Position numbers and translations under genes: made by a program
In this document: piece after piece, positions 26,497 to 35,723 of the stretch
How positions within the stretch are numbered: the stretch's first letter is position 1
Layout of the letters: the number at the start of each line of letters is the position of its first letter
The notes under the pieces: model-generated
Databases searched by the model: none
What the model was told of the DNA's origin: nothing
Seen by the model: the letters and a program-made list of their open reading frames with translations, nothing else
Source: Streptomyces sp. MMG1533
Lineage (GTDB): Bacteria; Actinomycetota; Actinomycetes; Streptomycetales; Streptomycetaceae
DNA length: 64,000 nucleotides
Assembly: GCF_001279775.1 (NCBI RefSeq)
Contig: NZ_LGDG01000221.1
Span: 20,472 to 84,471, forward strand
Direction of reading: 5' to 3'

Positions 26497-29400
26497 TCAG
26501 TAGACGTCCCGTACGTACCGCTTCGCCGCCGCCAGCTGCTTCACCCACGCCGACGCCTCGGCCTCGTCCAGCCCGCCGTGCGCGACCGCGATGTCCCGCA
26601 GGGCCCGGTCCACGTCCTTCGCCATGCGGGAGGCGTCGCCGCAGACGTAGAAGTGGGCACCGTCCTGGAGCCAGCGCCACAGCTCGGGGCCGTGCTCGAG
26701 CATCCGGTCCTGCACGTACACCTTGTTGCGCTGGTCCCGGGAGAAGGCGGTGTCGAGGCGGGTCAGGGCGCCCTCGTCGAGAAGCGCGGTCAGCTCGTCC
26801 TCGTAGTAGAAGTCGGTGGCGCGGTGCTGCTCGCCGAAGAACAGCCAGTTGGGTGCCCCGTGACCGAGCTCGCGCCGCTCCTGGAGGAAGCCGACGAAGG
26901 GCGCGACCCCCGTGCCCGGGCCGACCATCACCATCGGCGTCGCGGCGTCGACGGGCGGCCGGAAGTGCGGTGAGCGCTGCACGAACACCGGCACCTGCGT
27001 GTCGTCCTCGGCGTCGGCGAGGAAGGGCGAGCAGACCCCGCCGCGCGGACGGCCGTGCAGGTTCTCGTAGCGCACGACGGACACCGTGAGCGAGACCTGG
27101 TGCGGGTCGACGAGCGGGCTGGACGATATGGAGTACAGCCGCGGCTGCAGCTTCCTGAGGACGTCCGCCCAGTCCTGCGCACCCGCCCGCACGGGGTGCT
27201 CGGAGAGCACGTCCACCGCCTGGCGGCCCCAACTCCACTGTGCGAGGCCGTCCTTGTTGTCGGGGCGCAGCAGCCTGCGCAACTCCCGGTCGTCACTGAC
27301 GTGTTCGGCGACGAAACGGAGCAGGTCGGGGGTGATCTTCGTGATGTCGAGGTGCCGGTACAGGGCCTCGGCGAAGGGCACCTCCCCAACCCCTTCCAGA
27401 GATACGGAGGTTGATCCCTCCACCCCGGTCGCAGCGAGCCATTCCTCCACCAGGGCGGGCGAGTTGACCGGCCGCACCCCGAGCGCGTCCCCGGCCTCGT
27501 ACGTCAACGGCGTCCCGCTCGTGTCGAAGGTGAACCGCCTGACCTCCTTGCCCGCGCCGGGCCGGCTGAGCAGCCGGTTGCCGACGAGGCGGGCGGCCGT
27601 GGGGGCGGGTTTGGGAGAGCGGGCGGGCTTCGCGGCCGGGGGCTCTGCGCGTGTCGCGGGCTCCTGGACGTCGGTCCTGGTGCCCAGCGCGCTCAGCACC
27701 CCGTCCAGCCACGCGTCGGCCGACGGCTCGAAGTCCGGTTCGCAGTCGGTACGCGGAGCCAGCCGCACCGCGCCCAGCTCGTCCAGCCGTGCGTCCAGCC
27801 GGCGCCCGTGCCCGCAGAAGTCGTCGTACGAGGAGTCGCCGAAGGCCAGGACGGCGTAGCGGACCCCCTCCAGGCGCGGGGCCTGCTCCCCGGACAGCCG
27901 CTCCCAGAAGCCGGAGCCGTTGTCCGGTGCGTCCCCGTCGCCGAAGGTGCTGGTGATCAGCAGCAGGTCGGCGCCGGACGGCAGCGCGCCCGGGTCGGTG
28001 TCGTCCATGCCGACGAGCGTCGGCGTGTGCCCGCTCGCGGACAGCCGGTCGGCGACGGCCGAGGCGAACTCCTCGGCGTTGCCGGTCTGCGAGGCCCACA
28101 GGATGACGATCTCGCGGCCGCGCCGGACCTGGGGTTCGGCCGTGGTCCGCGAGTACATGCCGGCGAGGACGCCGTTCACCCACAGCGCGTGCTCGGGGCT
28201 GAACGGCGCGTCCGGGGGAAGTACCGGGATGCCGGGGGCGCCGGAGTTGATGCCCGCGAGGAAGCCGGTGAGATAGAGCCGCTCCTGAGCCGTGAGCACG
28301 GGCGGCGGGGCCGGGGCGAGCCCGAAGGGGTCCGCGCCCGGGGTGACGGCGGTCGGGGTGACGGCGGTCGGGGTGACGGCGGTCGGCACGAGGACGTCAG
28401 CAGGGGCCGCCGGGACCGCCGCGGCCGCCGGTGCGGCCACCCGCGTCAGCGACACCGCACACACCTTGAACTCCGGCTGGAACGACACCGGATCCACCGC
28501 GTCGCTGGTGACGGCGTTGACGCTCAGGTACTCCCCGAACAGGTCGTTCCAGTGGAACGGCGCGAAACAGGCCCCCGGCAGCACCCGGTCGGTCACCACC
28601 GCGGGCAGCACCGCCCGCCCCCGCCGCGACGCGACCTCCACCCGGTCGCCCTCCGCGATCCCCAACTCCCGCGCGTCCTCGGGATGCAGCTCCACGAACG
28701 GCCCGGCGTTCAGCTTGTTGAGCTTGGCGACCTTCCCCGTCTTGGTCAGCGTGTGCCACTGGTGCTGCACGCGCCCGGTGTTCAGCACGAACGGGTAGTC
28801 GTCGTCCGGCATCTCGGCGGCCGGCATGTGCGGCCGCGCGTGAAACACGGCCCGCCCATTGGCGGTCGGGAACCGCAGCTCGCCCTCGTCCACGTACCTG
28901 ATCGGATTGCGCTCCGGGCCGTCCTCGGCGGCGGCCGGCCACTGTACGGGCGTCGACCGCAGCCGCTCGTACGTCACCCCGCGCAGGTCCCACCCGGTCA
29001 CCGGGTTCCAGAAGCGCCGGATCTCCTCGAAGATCTCCTCGGCACTGTCGTACGAGAACCCCTTCTCGTACCCCATCTCCCGCGCCACGGCCGCGATCAG
29101 CCGCCAGTCCGCCATCGCCTCCCCGGGCGGATCGGCCGCCGCCTGGGTCAGCGTGAGGCTGCGCTCGCTGTTGACGAAGACACCCTCGCCCTCGGTCCAC
29201 ATCGCGCCGGGCAGGACGACATCGGCGTACGCGTTGGTCTCGGTGTCGCCGAAGACGTCCTGGGTGACGACGAACTCGGCGGCCTCCAGGCCCTCGATGA
29301 CGGTACGGCGGTTGGCGACCGAGGCGACCGGGTTGGTGCAGATGATCCAGCAGGCCCTGATCTCGCCGTCGGCCATCTTCTGGAACATCTCGACGGTGCC

Positions 29401-30573
29401 CTTGCCGACCCCGTCGGCCCGGACGGTCCCCGGCGGCAGCTCCCACAGCTCCTCGACGAACGCGCGCTCGTCCGGCACGAGCACCGACCGCTGCCCCGGC
29501 AGACCCGGCCCCATGTAGCCCATCTCACGGCCGCCCATCGCGTTGGGCTGGCCGGTGAGGGAGAAGGGCCCGCAGCCCGGACGGCAGATGGCGCCGGTCG
29601 CGAGATGCAGGTTGACCAGGGCGTTCGTGTTCCAGGTGCCGTGCGTGGACTGGTTGAGCCCCATGGTCCAGCAGCTCATCCACTCACCGGCCTCGCCGAT
29701 CAGCCGCGCGGCCTGCCCGAGGTCCTCCTCGGCGATCCCGGTGATCTCTGCGACAGCCGTGGGCGTGTAGTCGGCCAGGAACTCCTCCATCGCCTCCCAG
29801 CCGTCGGTGTGCGCGGCGACGAACTCGGGGTCGGTGTGCCCGTTCGCCACCAGCAGGTGCAGCAGACCGTTCAGCAGAGCCAGGTCCGTACCCGGCTTGA
29901 CCTGCAGGAACAGATCGGCTTTCGCGGCGGTCGCGGTGCGCCGCGGGTCCACGACGATCAGCTTGGCCCCCGCCTTGACCCGCTCCATCATCCGCAGGAA
30001 CAGGATCGGATGGCAGTCGGCCATGTTCGACCCGATGACCAGGAAGACGTCCGCCTTGTCGAAGTCCTCGTACGACCCCGGCGGCCCGTCGGCGCCCAGC
30101 GACAGCTTGTATCCGGCACCCGCGCTGGCCATGCACAGCCGCGAGTTCGACTCGATCTGGTTGGTCCGTACGAAGCCCTTGGCCAGCTTGTTCGCCAGGT
30201 ACTGGGCCTCCAGGCTCATCTGTCCGGAGACGTAGAAGGCGACCGCGTCCGGCCCGTGCTCGTCGACGATCGTGCGCAGCCGCCGCGCGGTCTCGGCGAT
30301 CGCGTCGGCAACGGGCGCCGGCACCGGCTCCTCGCCACGGTCGTCCCGCACCAGCGCGGTGGTCAGCCGACCGGGCGCGGCGAGCATGTCGGCAGTGGTC
30401 GCACCCTTGGTGCACAGCCGGCCCGCGTTCGCCGGGTGCGCCTTGTCGCCGGACGCCTTCAGGACCGTACGCCGCCCGTCCGGCCCCATGCCGACGTCGA
30501 GCAGCATGCCGCAGCCGACACCGCAGTACGAGCAGACCGTCCGTACCTGCTGGGTCGGGGGGGTCGTCGTCAT
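26497..30573 (-). CDS. Assimilatory nitrate reductase fused to CysJ-type flavoprotein
   Basis: A 1358-residue fusion that reduces nitrate to nitrite with NADPH. The N-terminal molybdopterin domain (1 to about 700) has the 4Fe-4S motif C14-x2-C17-x3-C21 and Cys54, and [14 protein letters not shown]. After a linker with repeated TAVTP/AVTPT units comes a flavodoxin domain (about 815-960, [21 protein letters not shown] read in parts). A CysJ-like FAD/NADPH reductase follows (about 1000-1358, [36 protein letters not shown]). The same fusion is known in streptomycetes. Nitrite reductase genes are not adjacent. A GlnR-like site lies upstream. Confidence 0.95.
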   Translation of the reverse strand: MTTTPPTQQVRTVCSYCGVGCGMLLDVGMGPDGRRTVLKASGDKAHPANAGRLCTKGATTADMLAAPGRLTTALVRDDRGEEPVPAPVADAIAETARRLRTIVDEHGPDAVAFYVSGQMSLEAQYLANKLAKGFVRTNQIESNSRLCMASAGAGYKLSLGADGPPGSYEDFDKADVFLVIGSNMADCHPILFLRMMERVKAGAKLIVVDPRRTATAAKADLFLQVKPGTDLALLNGLLHLLVANGHTDPEFVAAHTDGWEAMEEFLADYTPTAVAEITGIAEEDLGQAARLIGEAGEWMSCWTMGLNQSTHGTWNTNALVNLHLATGAICRPGCGPFSLTGQPNAMGGREMGYMGPGLPGQRSVLVPDERAFVEELWELPPGTVRADGVGKGTVEMFQKMADGEIRACWIICTNPVASVANRRTVIEGLEAAEFVVTQDVFGDTETNAYADVVLPGAMWTEGEGVFVNSERSLTLTQAAADPPGEAMADWRLIAAVAREMGYEKGFSYDSAEEIFEEIRRFWNPVTGWDLRGVTYERLRSTPVQWPAAAEDGPERNPIRYVDEGELRFPTANGRAVFHARPHMPAAEMPDDDYPFVLNTGRVQHQWHTLTKTGKVAKLNKLNAGPFVELHPEDARELGIAEGDRVEVASRRGRAVLPAVVTDRVLPGACFAPFHWNDLFGEYLSVNAVTSDAVDPVSFQPEFKVCAVSLTRVAAPAAAAVPAAPADVLVPTAVTPTAVTPTAVTPGADPFGLAPAPPPVLTAQERLYLTGFLAGINSGAPGIPVLPPDAPFSPEHALWVNGVLAGMYSRTTAEPQVRRGREIVILWASQTGNAEEFASAVADRLSASGHTPTLVGMDDTDPGALPSGADLLLITSTFGDGDAPDNGSGFWERLSGEQAPRLEGVRYAVLAFGDSSYDDFCGHGRRLDARLDELGAVRLAPRTDCEPDFEPSADAWLDGVLSALGTRTDVQEPATRAEPPAAKPARSPKPAPTAARLVGNRLLSRPGAGKEVRRFTFDTSGTPLTYEAGDALGVRPVNSPALVEEWLAATGVEGSTSVSLEGVGEVPFAEALYRHLDITKITPDLLRFVAEHVSDDRELRRLLRPDNKDGLAQWSWGRQAVDVLSEHPVRAGAQDWADVLRKLQPRLYSISSSPLVDPHQVSLTVSVVRYENLHGRPRGGVCSPFLADAEDDTQVPVFVQRSPHFRPPVDAATPMVMVGPGTGVAPFVGFLQERRELGHGAPNWLFFGEQHRATDFYYEDELTALLDEGALTRLDTAFSRDQRNKVYVQDRMLEHGPELWRWLQDGAHFYVCGDASRMAKDVDRALRDIAVAHGGLDEAEASAWVKQLAAAKRYVRDVY

Positions 30574-30596
30574 GCCGACAACCGTACGAATTGCCC

Positions 30597-30612
30597 GTTA
30601 CGCCTGTGTCAC
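30597..30612 (-). promoter_or_regulatory. GlnR-like half-site
   Basis: On the minus strand GTGAC-ACAGGC-GTAAC has the GTnAC-n6-GnAAC form of a GlnR a/b site, 24 nt upstream of the nitrate reductase start. Nitrogen control of this gene is expected. The match is short. Confidence 0.4.
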
Positions 30613-30766
30613 ATGACTTGATCATCAGGGGTTACACCCGTCACACAGCCGTGCCAGCGTCGGTGTGAGGGGGGTCGCGGAGCGTGTCGTGTTGGGCCGA
30701 ACGGGTGACCATGCGTAAGAATTGCCCGATGCAGACAGCAGTGCGAGCCAAGGATGGAGCGTGCCG

Positions 30767-31156
30767 GTGAACAGCCACGATGTCACCGACGAACAGTGGG
30801 AGGGGCTCGCCCAGGTCGTACCGTTGCGGGGCCGGGACGCCTGGCCGTCCTCGGTCGGTCACCGGTCGCTGCCCGAGGCGGAGACCGAGGCCCGGCGTCG
30901 CTTCGTCGTACTGCGGGTCAATGTGTTCGGGGACGCCCGCGAGGTCGCCGAGACGCTGATGGCGGGCATTCCCGTACTCCTCGACCTCACCGGCGCGGAG
31001 ACCGACGTCGCCAAGCGGGTCCTCGACTTCAGCACGGGGGTCGTCTTCGGTCTGGCCAGCGGAATGCACCGCGTCGAGCGGAACGTGTTCCTGCTCACAC
31101 CGGCCGGCACCGAGGTGACCGGACTGATGGACGGGGTCGGCGTGCCCGGCGCGTGA
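30767..31156 (+). CDS. SepF-like cell division protein
   Basis: A 129-residue SepF paralogue, the group called SflA/SflB in Streptomyces. SepF anchors FtsZ to the membrane. The SepF core spans about residues 35-115: RRRFVVLRVNVFGDAREVAE, then GIPVLLDLTGAETDVAKRVLDFSTGVVFGL (read in parts) and VFLLTPAGTEV. The amphipathic membrane-targeting helix of true SepF is not obvious at the N-terminus, which fits an Sfl-type regulator. GTG 30767 has GGAG at good spacing and gives the NSHDVTDEQW N-terminus I recall for SflB-like proteins; GTG 30761 and TTG 30722 are alternatives. Confidence 0.85.
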   Translation: MNSHDVTDEQWEGLAQVVPLRGRDAWPSSVGHRSLPEAETEARRRFVVLRVNVFGDAREVAETLMAGIPVLLDLTGAETDVAKRVLDFSTGVVFGLASGMHRVERNVFLLTPAGTEVTGLMDGVGVPGA

Positions 31157-31231
31157 GGCCGGTCCCCCGATCGTAGGAAGGTACTCCTGGCGGAACGGTT
31201 CGCCTGGCCGGCACGGCCCTACGGTCCGCAT

Positions 31232-32419
31232 ATGACAGTGTCCTGCACGCCCCCCATGTCCGCCTTACCCCCCTCTCCGGCACCGTCGGGGGACGGGAGA
31301 GGGCATCCGGACCGGCCGTGCGTCACGGAGCTGCGGCTGTCCGCCTTCGCCGGGCACCGGCGTGCCGGGTTCCCGCTCGGCCCGCTCACCCTGTTCGCGG
31401 GGCCCAGCGGCTGCGGCAAGACGACCGCGCTGCGGGCGTACGAGGCACTCGCCCGGCTCGGCGGCGGGGTCGCCCTCGGCGAGGTGTTCCCCGACCCGCT
31501 CGCCTGCGTCCCCGACCGCGCCCGGCCCGACGCCCAGCGCCGACGCGGCTTCCGCATCGGCTGTACGGCCGACGGACCCGAGGGCCCGGTCCGGCTCGAC
31601 GTGGCGATCCAGGCGGAACCCGACCTGCGCATCGTGGGCGAGCGGTTGTCGACGGACGGCCTGGTCCTCCTGCAGACCGCCCTGCGCGACCCCTCGCGTC
31701 GCACCGTGCAGGCGGCCTGGCACACGGCGGGCTCCGAGCGGGTCACCCGCGCCCCGCTGCCCGACGACCGGCTCGGCACCGCCCTGCTCCCGCTGCGCGT
31801 GGCCGGCAAGACGGACGGGCAGCGCAGGGTGCTCGCCGCCGCCGAACAGATGGTCGTGGCCCTGCGCTCCGTCTTCGCCTGCGACCCACGCCCCGGCCGG
31901 ATGCGCGCCCCCGTCCCCACCGGATCCGGGCGGCTGCTCGGCGGCTGCGGCAACCTCGCCGACGTGCTCTGGCGCACCCGCGCCGAATGCACCCGACGGC
32001 ACGCGCAACTCGTCGCGGCGGTGCGCGCCGGATGCGCCGGACCCGTCACGGACCTGTTCGCCGAAGTGCTCACCGACGGGACCGTCCGCGCGCTGCTCGA
32101 CCGGGGCGACGGGATCCGGACGCGGCTCGGACGGCTGGGCGACGGGGAGCTGAGGTACCTCGCCCTCGCGCTGGTGCTGTTCACCGGGCCCGGGGTGCTG
32201 GAGGTCGACCCGGTCGGCGAGGTGCCGGCGGCCATGCAGACGCTCACCGTGCTCGCCGACAACCTCGACCGGGGCCTGGACCCACGGCAGCGGACCGAAC
32301 TGCTGCGGCTCGCCGCCCGCATGTGCGACCGCGGCCACATCCGCCTGGTCGGCGCGGTCAGCGACGCGTCCTGGGCCACCGGAGCCGAGGGGGTCACGGT
32401 GGTACACCTGGACCCGTGA
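31232..32419 (+). CDS. ABC/SMC-like ATP-binding protein
   Basis: A 395-residue AAA_21/RecF-type ATPase. Walker A is GPSGCGKTTALRAYEALARLG. A degenerate ABC signature, LGDGELRYLALALVLF, precedes a Walker B with unusual sequence (GPGVLEVDPVGE), followed by the D-loop region and a His (CDRGHIRLVGAVSD). The first 30 residues are Pro-rich and poorly conserved. Members of this class are usually single predicted ATPases with unknown partners. The stop overlaps the MazG-like gene by four bases, so the two are co-translated. Confidence 0.75.
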   Translation: MTVSCTPPMSALPPSPAPSGDGRGHPDRPCVTELRLSAFAGHRRAGFPLGPLTLFAGPSGCGKTTALRAYEALARLGGGVALGEVFPDPLACVPDRARPDAQRRRGFRIGCTADGPEGPVRLDVAIQAEPDLRIVGERLSTDGLVLLQTALRDPSRRTVQAAWHTAGSERVTRAPLPDDRLGTALLPLRVAGKTDGQRRVLAAAEQMVVALRSVFACDPRPGRMRAPVPTGSGRLLGGCGNLADVLWRTRAECTRRHAQLVAAVRAGCAGPVTDLFAEVLTDGTVRALLDRGDGIRTRLGRLGDGELRYLALALVLFTGPGVLEVDPVGEVPAAMQTLTVLADNLDRGLDPRQRTELLRLAARMCDRGHIRLVGAVSDASWATGAEGVTVVHLDP

Positions 32420-32742
32420 CCGAACCTCTCGACGTGGCGAAACTGCAGCGCAGGCTGGCCGAGTTCGCCGCCGCGCGCAACTGGCAGCCGTACCACACCC
32501 CCAAGAACCTCGTCGCCGCGCTCAGTGTGGAGGCGTCCGAACTGGTCGAGATCTTCCAGTGGTTGACGCCCGAGGAGTCCGCCGGAGTCATGGCCGACCC
32601 CGACACCGCGCACCGCGTCACGGACGAGGTCGCCGACGTCCTCGCGTATCTGCTGCAGTTGTGCGAGGTGCTCGGCATCGATCCGCTGGCGGCGCTGGAC
32701 GCGAAGATCGACCGGAACGAGCGGAGGTTTCCGGCACCGTAG
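32416..32742 (+). CDS. MazG-like nucleotide pyrophosphohydrolase
   Basis: A 108-residue all-alpha NTP pyrophosphatase of the RS21-C6/dCTPase-like group, which hydrolyses (d)NTPs to monophosphates and may clean up non-canonical nucleotides. The metal-binding motif ExxE-n-ExxD is visible as VEASELVEIFQW and VTDEVADVLAYLLQL, followed by the terminal KIDRNERRFP typical of the family. GTG 32416 overlaps the ATPase stop (GTGA). No ribosome site is needed if translation is coupled. Confidence 0.92.
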   Translation: MTEPLDVAKLQRRLAEFAAARNWQPYHTPKNLVAALSVEASELVEIFQWLTPEESAGVMADPDTAHRVTDEVADVLAYLLQLCEVLGIDPLAALDAKIDRNERRFPAP

Positions 32743-32944
32743 ACCGGTTTGTCGTAGACCAATCCCGGGAACGGTCGAGTCCGCTTTCACTCTCCGCAGT
32801 CAAAAGCTGAACCGAAATCGATTCGTTGTCCGCAGATTTCAGCCTTCCTCTGGCTTTTCGTCTCAACCGCCCTCACTCTGGGTAGTGGACAAGGGAGTTC
32901 GGGCGGACGTGCCGTGAGCGCGTCGGGACAGACGGGGGCAGCGC

Positions 32945-33403
32945 ATGGACGCTGTGCGGCTGATCGTGACGAGCAGACGCGCTCTGGCGGGGGGCGGTGC
33001 CGCGCCGGACGTCATGGCGGAGGTGTGGCAGGCGCAGGCCCTGGCCCAGGCGATAGGCAGTCGCCTCGCGGTCTCCGGGCCACCCGAATTACGGGGCGAG
33101 GCGCTGGGGTTGACCGAGCTGGCGGGCCGAGGCTGCGGTGTCCTCGACCGCCCGGACATCGACACCGAACACCTCCGCGCCGCCCAGCTCACCGAACTGG
33201 GCGACGCCCGCCAGGCCCTCCTCTACCTCGGCGGCCTCCTCGGCGAGGTGGGCATCGCCCTCGTGGGCCTCGCCTCCGCCGCGGACGACGAGGGCAGGTA
33301 CTGGCAGTGCATGGAAGCCATCGACGCGGCGGACGAGTCGAGGGACCGGGTCCTGGAGATGCTGCGCAGACTGGCGGACAGGGACGAGGCGTTGCCCGCG
33401 TAA
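32945..33403 (+). CDS. DUF6099-like hypothetical protein
   Basis: A 152-residue, mostly helical, soluble protein. The pattern (MDAVRLIVTSRRALA, MAEVWQAQALAQAIGSRLA, then ARQALLYLGGLLGEVGIALVGLA read in parts) matches my memory of the streptomycete family DUF6099. No catalytic motif or membrane segment is present. It stands alone, with 200 bp of lower-GC non-coding DNA upstream that probably holds its promoter. The function is unknown. Confidence 0.75.
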   Translation: MDAVRLIVTSRRALAGGGAAPDVMAEVWQAQALAQAIGSRLAVSGPPELRGEALGLTELAGRGCGVLDRPDIDTEHLRAAQLTELGDARQALLYLGGLLGEVGIALVGLASAADDEGRYWQCMEAIDAADESRDRVLEMLRRLADRDEALPA

Positions 33404-33581
33404 CAGGCGCCGGGAGCGCCGGCTCCGCGCGAACCGACGATCACGGCCGTACACCGGGTAACCGGGTCACTGGAGAGGCCACTGCCGCGCGCGGCCTTGA
33501 CGGATATTCACCTGCCCGGGCATGGGTGTGACCGGAGGGACCGATGAGGGCGACCGCCCTCACAGCGTGCAGGATGGAGGC

Positions 33582-34505
33582 ATGGATCTTCGCATCTTCA
33601 CCGAGCCCCAGCAGGGCGCCACCTACGACACCCTTCTCACTGTCGCCAAGGCCACCGAAGACCTCGGCTTCGACGCGTTCTTCCGCTCCGACCACTATCT
33701 GAAGATGGGCTCCGTGGACGGCCTCCCCGGTCCCACCGACGCCTGGATAACCCTCGCCGGCCTGGCCCGTGAGACGAAGCGCATCCGGCTCGGCACCCTG
33801 ATGACCGCCGGCACCTTCCGGCTGCCCGGCGTGCTCGCCATCCAGGTCGCACAGGTCGACCAGATGTCCGGCGGCCGGGTCGAACTGGGCCTGGGCGCCG
33901 GCTGGTTCGAGGAGGAGCACACGGCGTACGGCATCCCCTTCCCGAAGGAGAAGTTCGCGCGCCTGGAGGAGCAGCTGGAGATCGTCACCGGGCTGTGGGC
34001 GACGGAGGCCGGCGAGACCTTCGACTTCCACGGCACGTACTACGACCTCACCGACTCGCCCGCGCTGCCCAAGCCCGCACAGCGCAAGATTCCCGTGCTC
34101 GTCGGCGGCCACGGCGCCACCCGCACCCCGCGGCTGGCCGCGCAGTATGCCGACGAGTTCAACATGCCGTTCGGCTCGTTCGAGGACAGCGAGGTCCAGT
34201 TCGGCCGGGTGCGTGCCGCCGCCGAGGAGGCGGGCCGCAAGACCGGCGAGATCACCTACTCCAACGCCCTCGTCGTCTGCGTCGGCAAGGACGACCAGGA
34301 GGTCGCCCGCCGCGCCGCCGCCATCGGCCGCGAGGTCGACGAACTGAAGGCCAACGGCCTGGCCGGCACCCCGTCCGAGGTCGTCGACAAGATCGGCCGC
34401 TACGCCGGGATCGGCTCCGAGCGGATCTACCTCCAGGTCCTCGACCTGTCGGACCTGGACCACCTGGAGCTGATCTCCTCGCAGGTGCAGTCGCAGCTGT
34501 CGTAG
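33582..34505 (+). CDS. LLM-class F420-dependent oxidoreductase
   Basis: A 307-residue luciferase-like (alpha/beta)8 protein, predicted to use coenzyme F420 (TIGR03560-like). Recognisable segments are the N-terminal RIFTEPQQGATYDTLL, FFRSDHYLKMG, LGTLMTAGTFRLPGVLA, the GLGAGWFEEEHTAYGIPFP motif and IPVLVGGHGATRTPRLAAQ. ATG 33582 is preceded by GGATGGAGG; the upstream in-frame start at 33522 adds only unconserved residues. The substrate is unknown. It is probably monocistronic, with a small hairpin downstream at 34623. Confidence 0.93.
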   Translation: MDLRIFTEPQQGATYDTLLTVAKATEDLGFDAFFRSDHYLKMGSVDGLPGPTDAWITLAGLARETKRIRLGTLMTAGTFRLPGVLAIQVAQVDQMSGGRVELGLGAGWFEEEHTAYGIPFPKEKFARLEEQLEIVTGLWATEAGETFDFHGTYYDLTDSPALPKPAQRKIPVLVGGHGATRTPRLAAQYADEFNMPFGSFEDSEVQFGRVRAAAEEAGRKTGEITYSNALVVCVGKDDQEVARRAAAIGREVDELKANGLAGTPSEVVDKIGRYAGIGSERIYLQVLDLSDLDHLELISSQVQSQLS

Positions 34506-34520
34506 CGCGCCGAAGGGCGC

Positions 34521-34600
34521 TGTGTGCCTGTGTGCCTGTGTGCCTGTGTGCCTGCGTGCCTGTGTGCCTGCGTGCCTGCGTGCCTGCGCGACTGTGTGAC
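34521..34600. repeat. 8-bp minisatellite
   Basis: Ten contiguous octamers of TGTGTGCC and its TGCGTGCC, TGCGCGAC and TGTGTGAC variants, 15 nt after the oxidoreductase stop codon. It would translate to alternating Cys/Val/Ala residues but has no ribosome site. Confidence 0.9.
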
Positions 34601-34622
34601 TGTGACGAGCCTGTGGCCGGAA

Positions 34623-34640
34623 CTGTGGCCTCCGCCACAG
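34623..34640 (+). terminator. Small hairpin between oxidoreductase and lipoprotein genes
   Basis: CTGTGGC, loop CTCC, GCCACAG. It probably terminates the oxidoreductase transcript after the octamer repeat. Confidence 0.45.
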
Positions 34641-34673
34641 GTGATGCGATCCGGATGCTGGTGGGGTGGCCCG

Positions 34674-35582
34674 ATGCGAAGAGCCACCCCCTTACTCCCG
34701 GCCCTCGCCGCCGCCCTGCTCGTGGCCGGCTGCGGATCGGAACGCGCCGGCTCCCCGGGCGGCGGAGCCGGCGCAACGCCCCGGACCCCGGTCTCCCCGG
34801 TCTCCGATCCGGGGCTGGACGGTGTGCGGATCACCGGCCTGACCCTTCCGTCCCCCTCGACGCCCGGGGTCGTCTCCGCGAACTCCTCGGTCTCCGCCGC
34901 CTACGAGGTGGTCAACGACAGCTCCGAAGCGCTGACGTACACGATCCTGTTCGACTTCACGACGGCCACCGGCGAGGTGATGACCAACACCCGGCAGACC
35001 GTGCACGACGTCGGGCCCGGCCGAACCGTGCGGCGGACCGTCGACATGCCGCTCACCATGGGCAGCGGCCGGGACGTGAACGTGACGCAGGTGAAGGTCT
35101 CCGAGGTCACCGGCGTCCCCGCGGCCGAGGCGCCGGCCGCCCCGGGCAAGTGCCCCTCCTCCGGGATCAACGTCACCGTCGACGAGGGCGACGCCGCCAT
35201 GGGGCTGCGTGTCGTGGGGCTGTGGCTGGAGAACTGCGGCACCGCCGACCACCACGTCGAGGGCTACCCGCAGCTGACCCTCCTCGACGAGGACCGCGAA
35301 CCGATCGACAGCGTCAAGATCCTCCAGGGCAGCGGCGCCATCACCACCGCAGTCACCGGCACCGACGACCCGCCGCGGCCCGTGACCCTGAAGCCGGGCG
35401 AACGCGCCCGGGCCGGTCTGGTGTGGCGCAACACGACCGAAGCCGGCCTCGAAGCGGTCAACGCCCCCTACGTCAGGGTCCGCGCGAAGTCCGGCGCCGC
35501 ACCGGTCACCGTGACGCCCCACCTCGATCTCGGGACCACCTCGGAGCTGGGAGTCGGCCCCTGGCAGGCGGCGGAGCGGTAG
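34674..35582 (+). CDS. DUF4232-like lipoprotein
   Basis: A 302-residue exported lipoprotein. Its signal peptide ends in LLVAGC, followed by a Gly/Pro/Ser linker. Two beta-rich halves follow: residues about 50-150 resemble an immunoglobulin-like domain (VSAAYEVVNDSSEALTYTI), and residues about 160-295 resemble DUF4232 (a Cys pair CPSSG...ENCG, LRVVGLWLENCG, VTLKPGERARAGLVWRN). The role is unknown; such proteins are common in streptomycetes. ATG 34674 was chosen because it begins directly with the signal peptide; the frame runs back into the octamer repeat. Confidence 0.8.
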   Translation: MRRATPLLPALAAALLVAGCGSERAGSPGGGAGATPRTPVSPVSDPGLDGVRITGLTLPSPSTPGVVSANSSVSAAYEVVNDSSEALTYTILFDFTTATGEVMTNTRQTVHDVGPGRTVRRTVDMPLTMGSGRDVNVTQVKVSEVTGVPAAEAPAAPGKCPSSGINVTVDEGDAAMGLRVVGLWLENCGTADHHVEGYPQLTLLDEDREPIDSVKILQGSGAITTAVTGTDDPPRPVTLKPGERARAGLVWRNTTEAGLEAVNAPYVRVRAKSGAAPVTVTPHLDLGTTSELGVGPWQAAER

Positions 35583-35723
35583 CGGCTCGGATAAACGAAA
35601 GCGCCGGTCGGCAGGGGTGTGGGATCGTATGACCGGCATCCTGCCGAGCCCTCGGGATCAGCATCCCTGGGGGCTTTCGCTTGTACGACACCCATCACAT
35701 CCACCGGCCGGAGAGGCCTCCGT

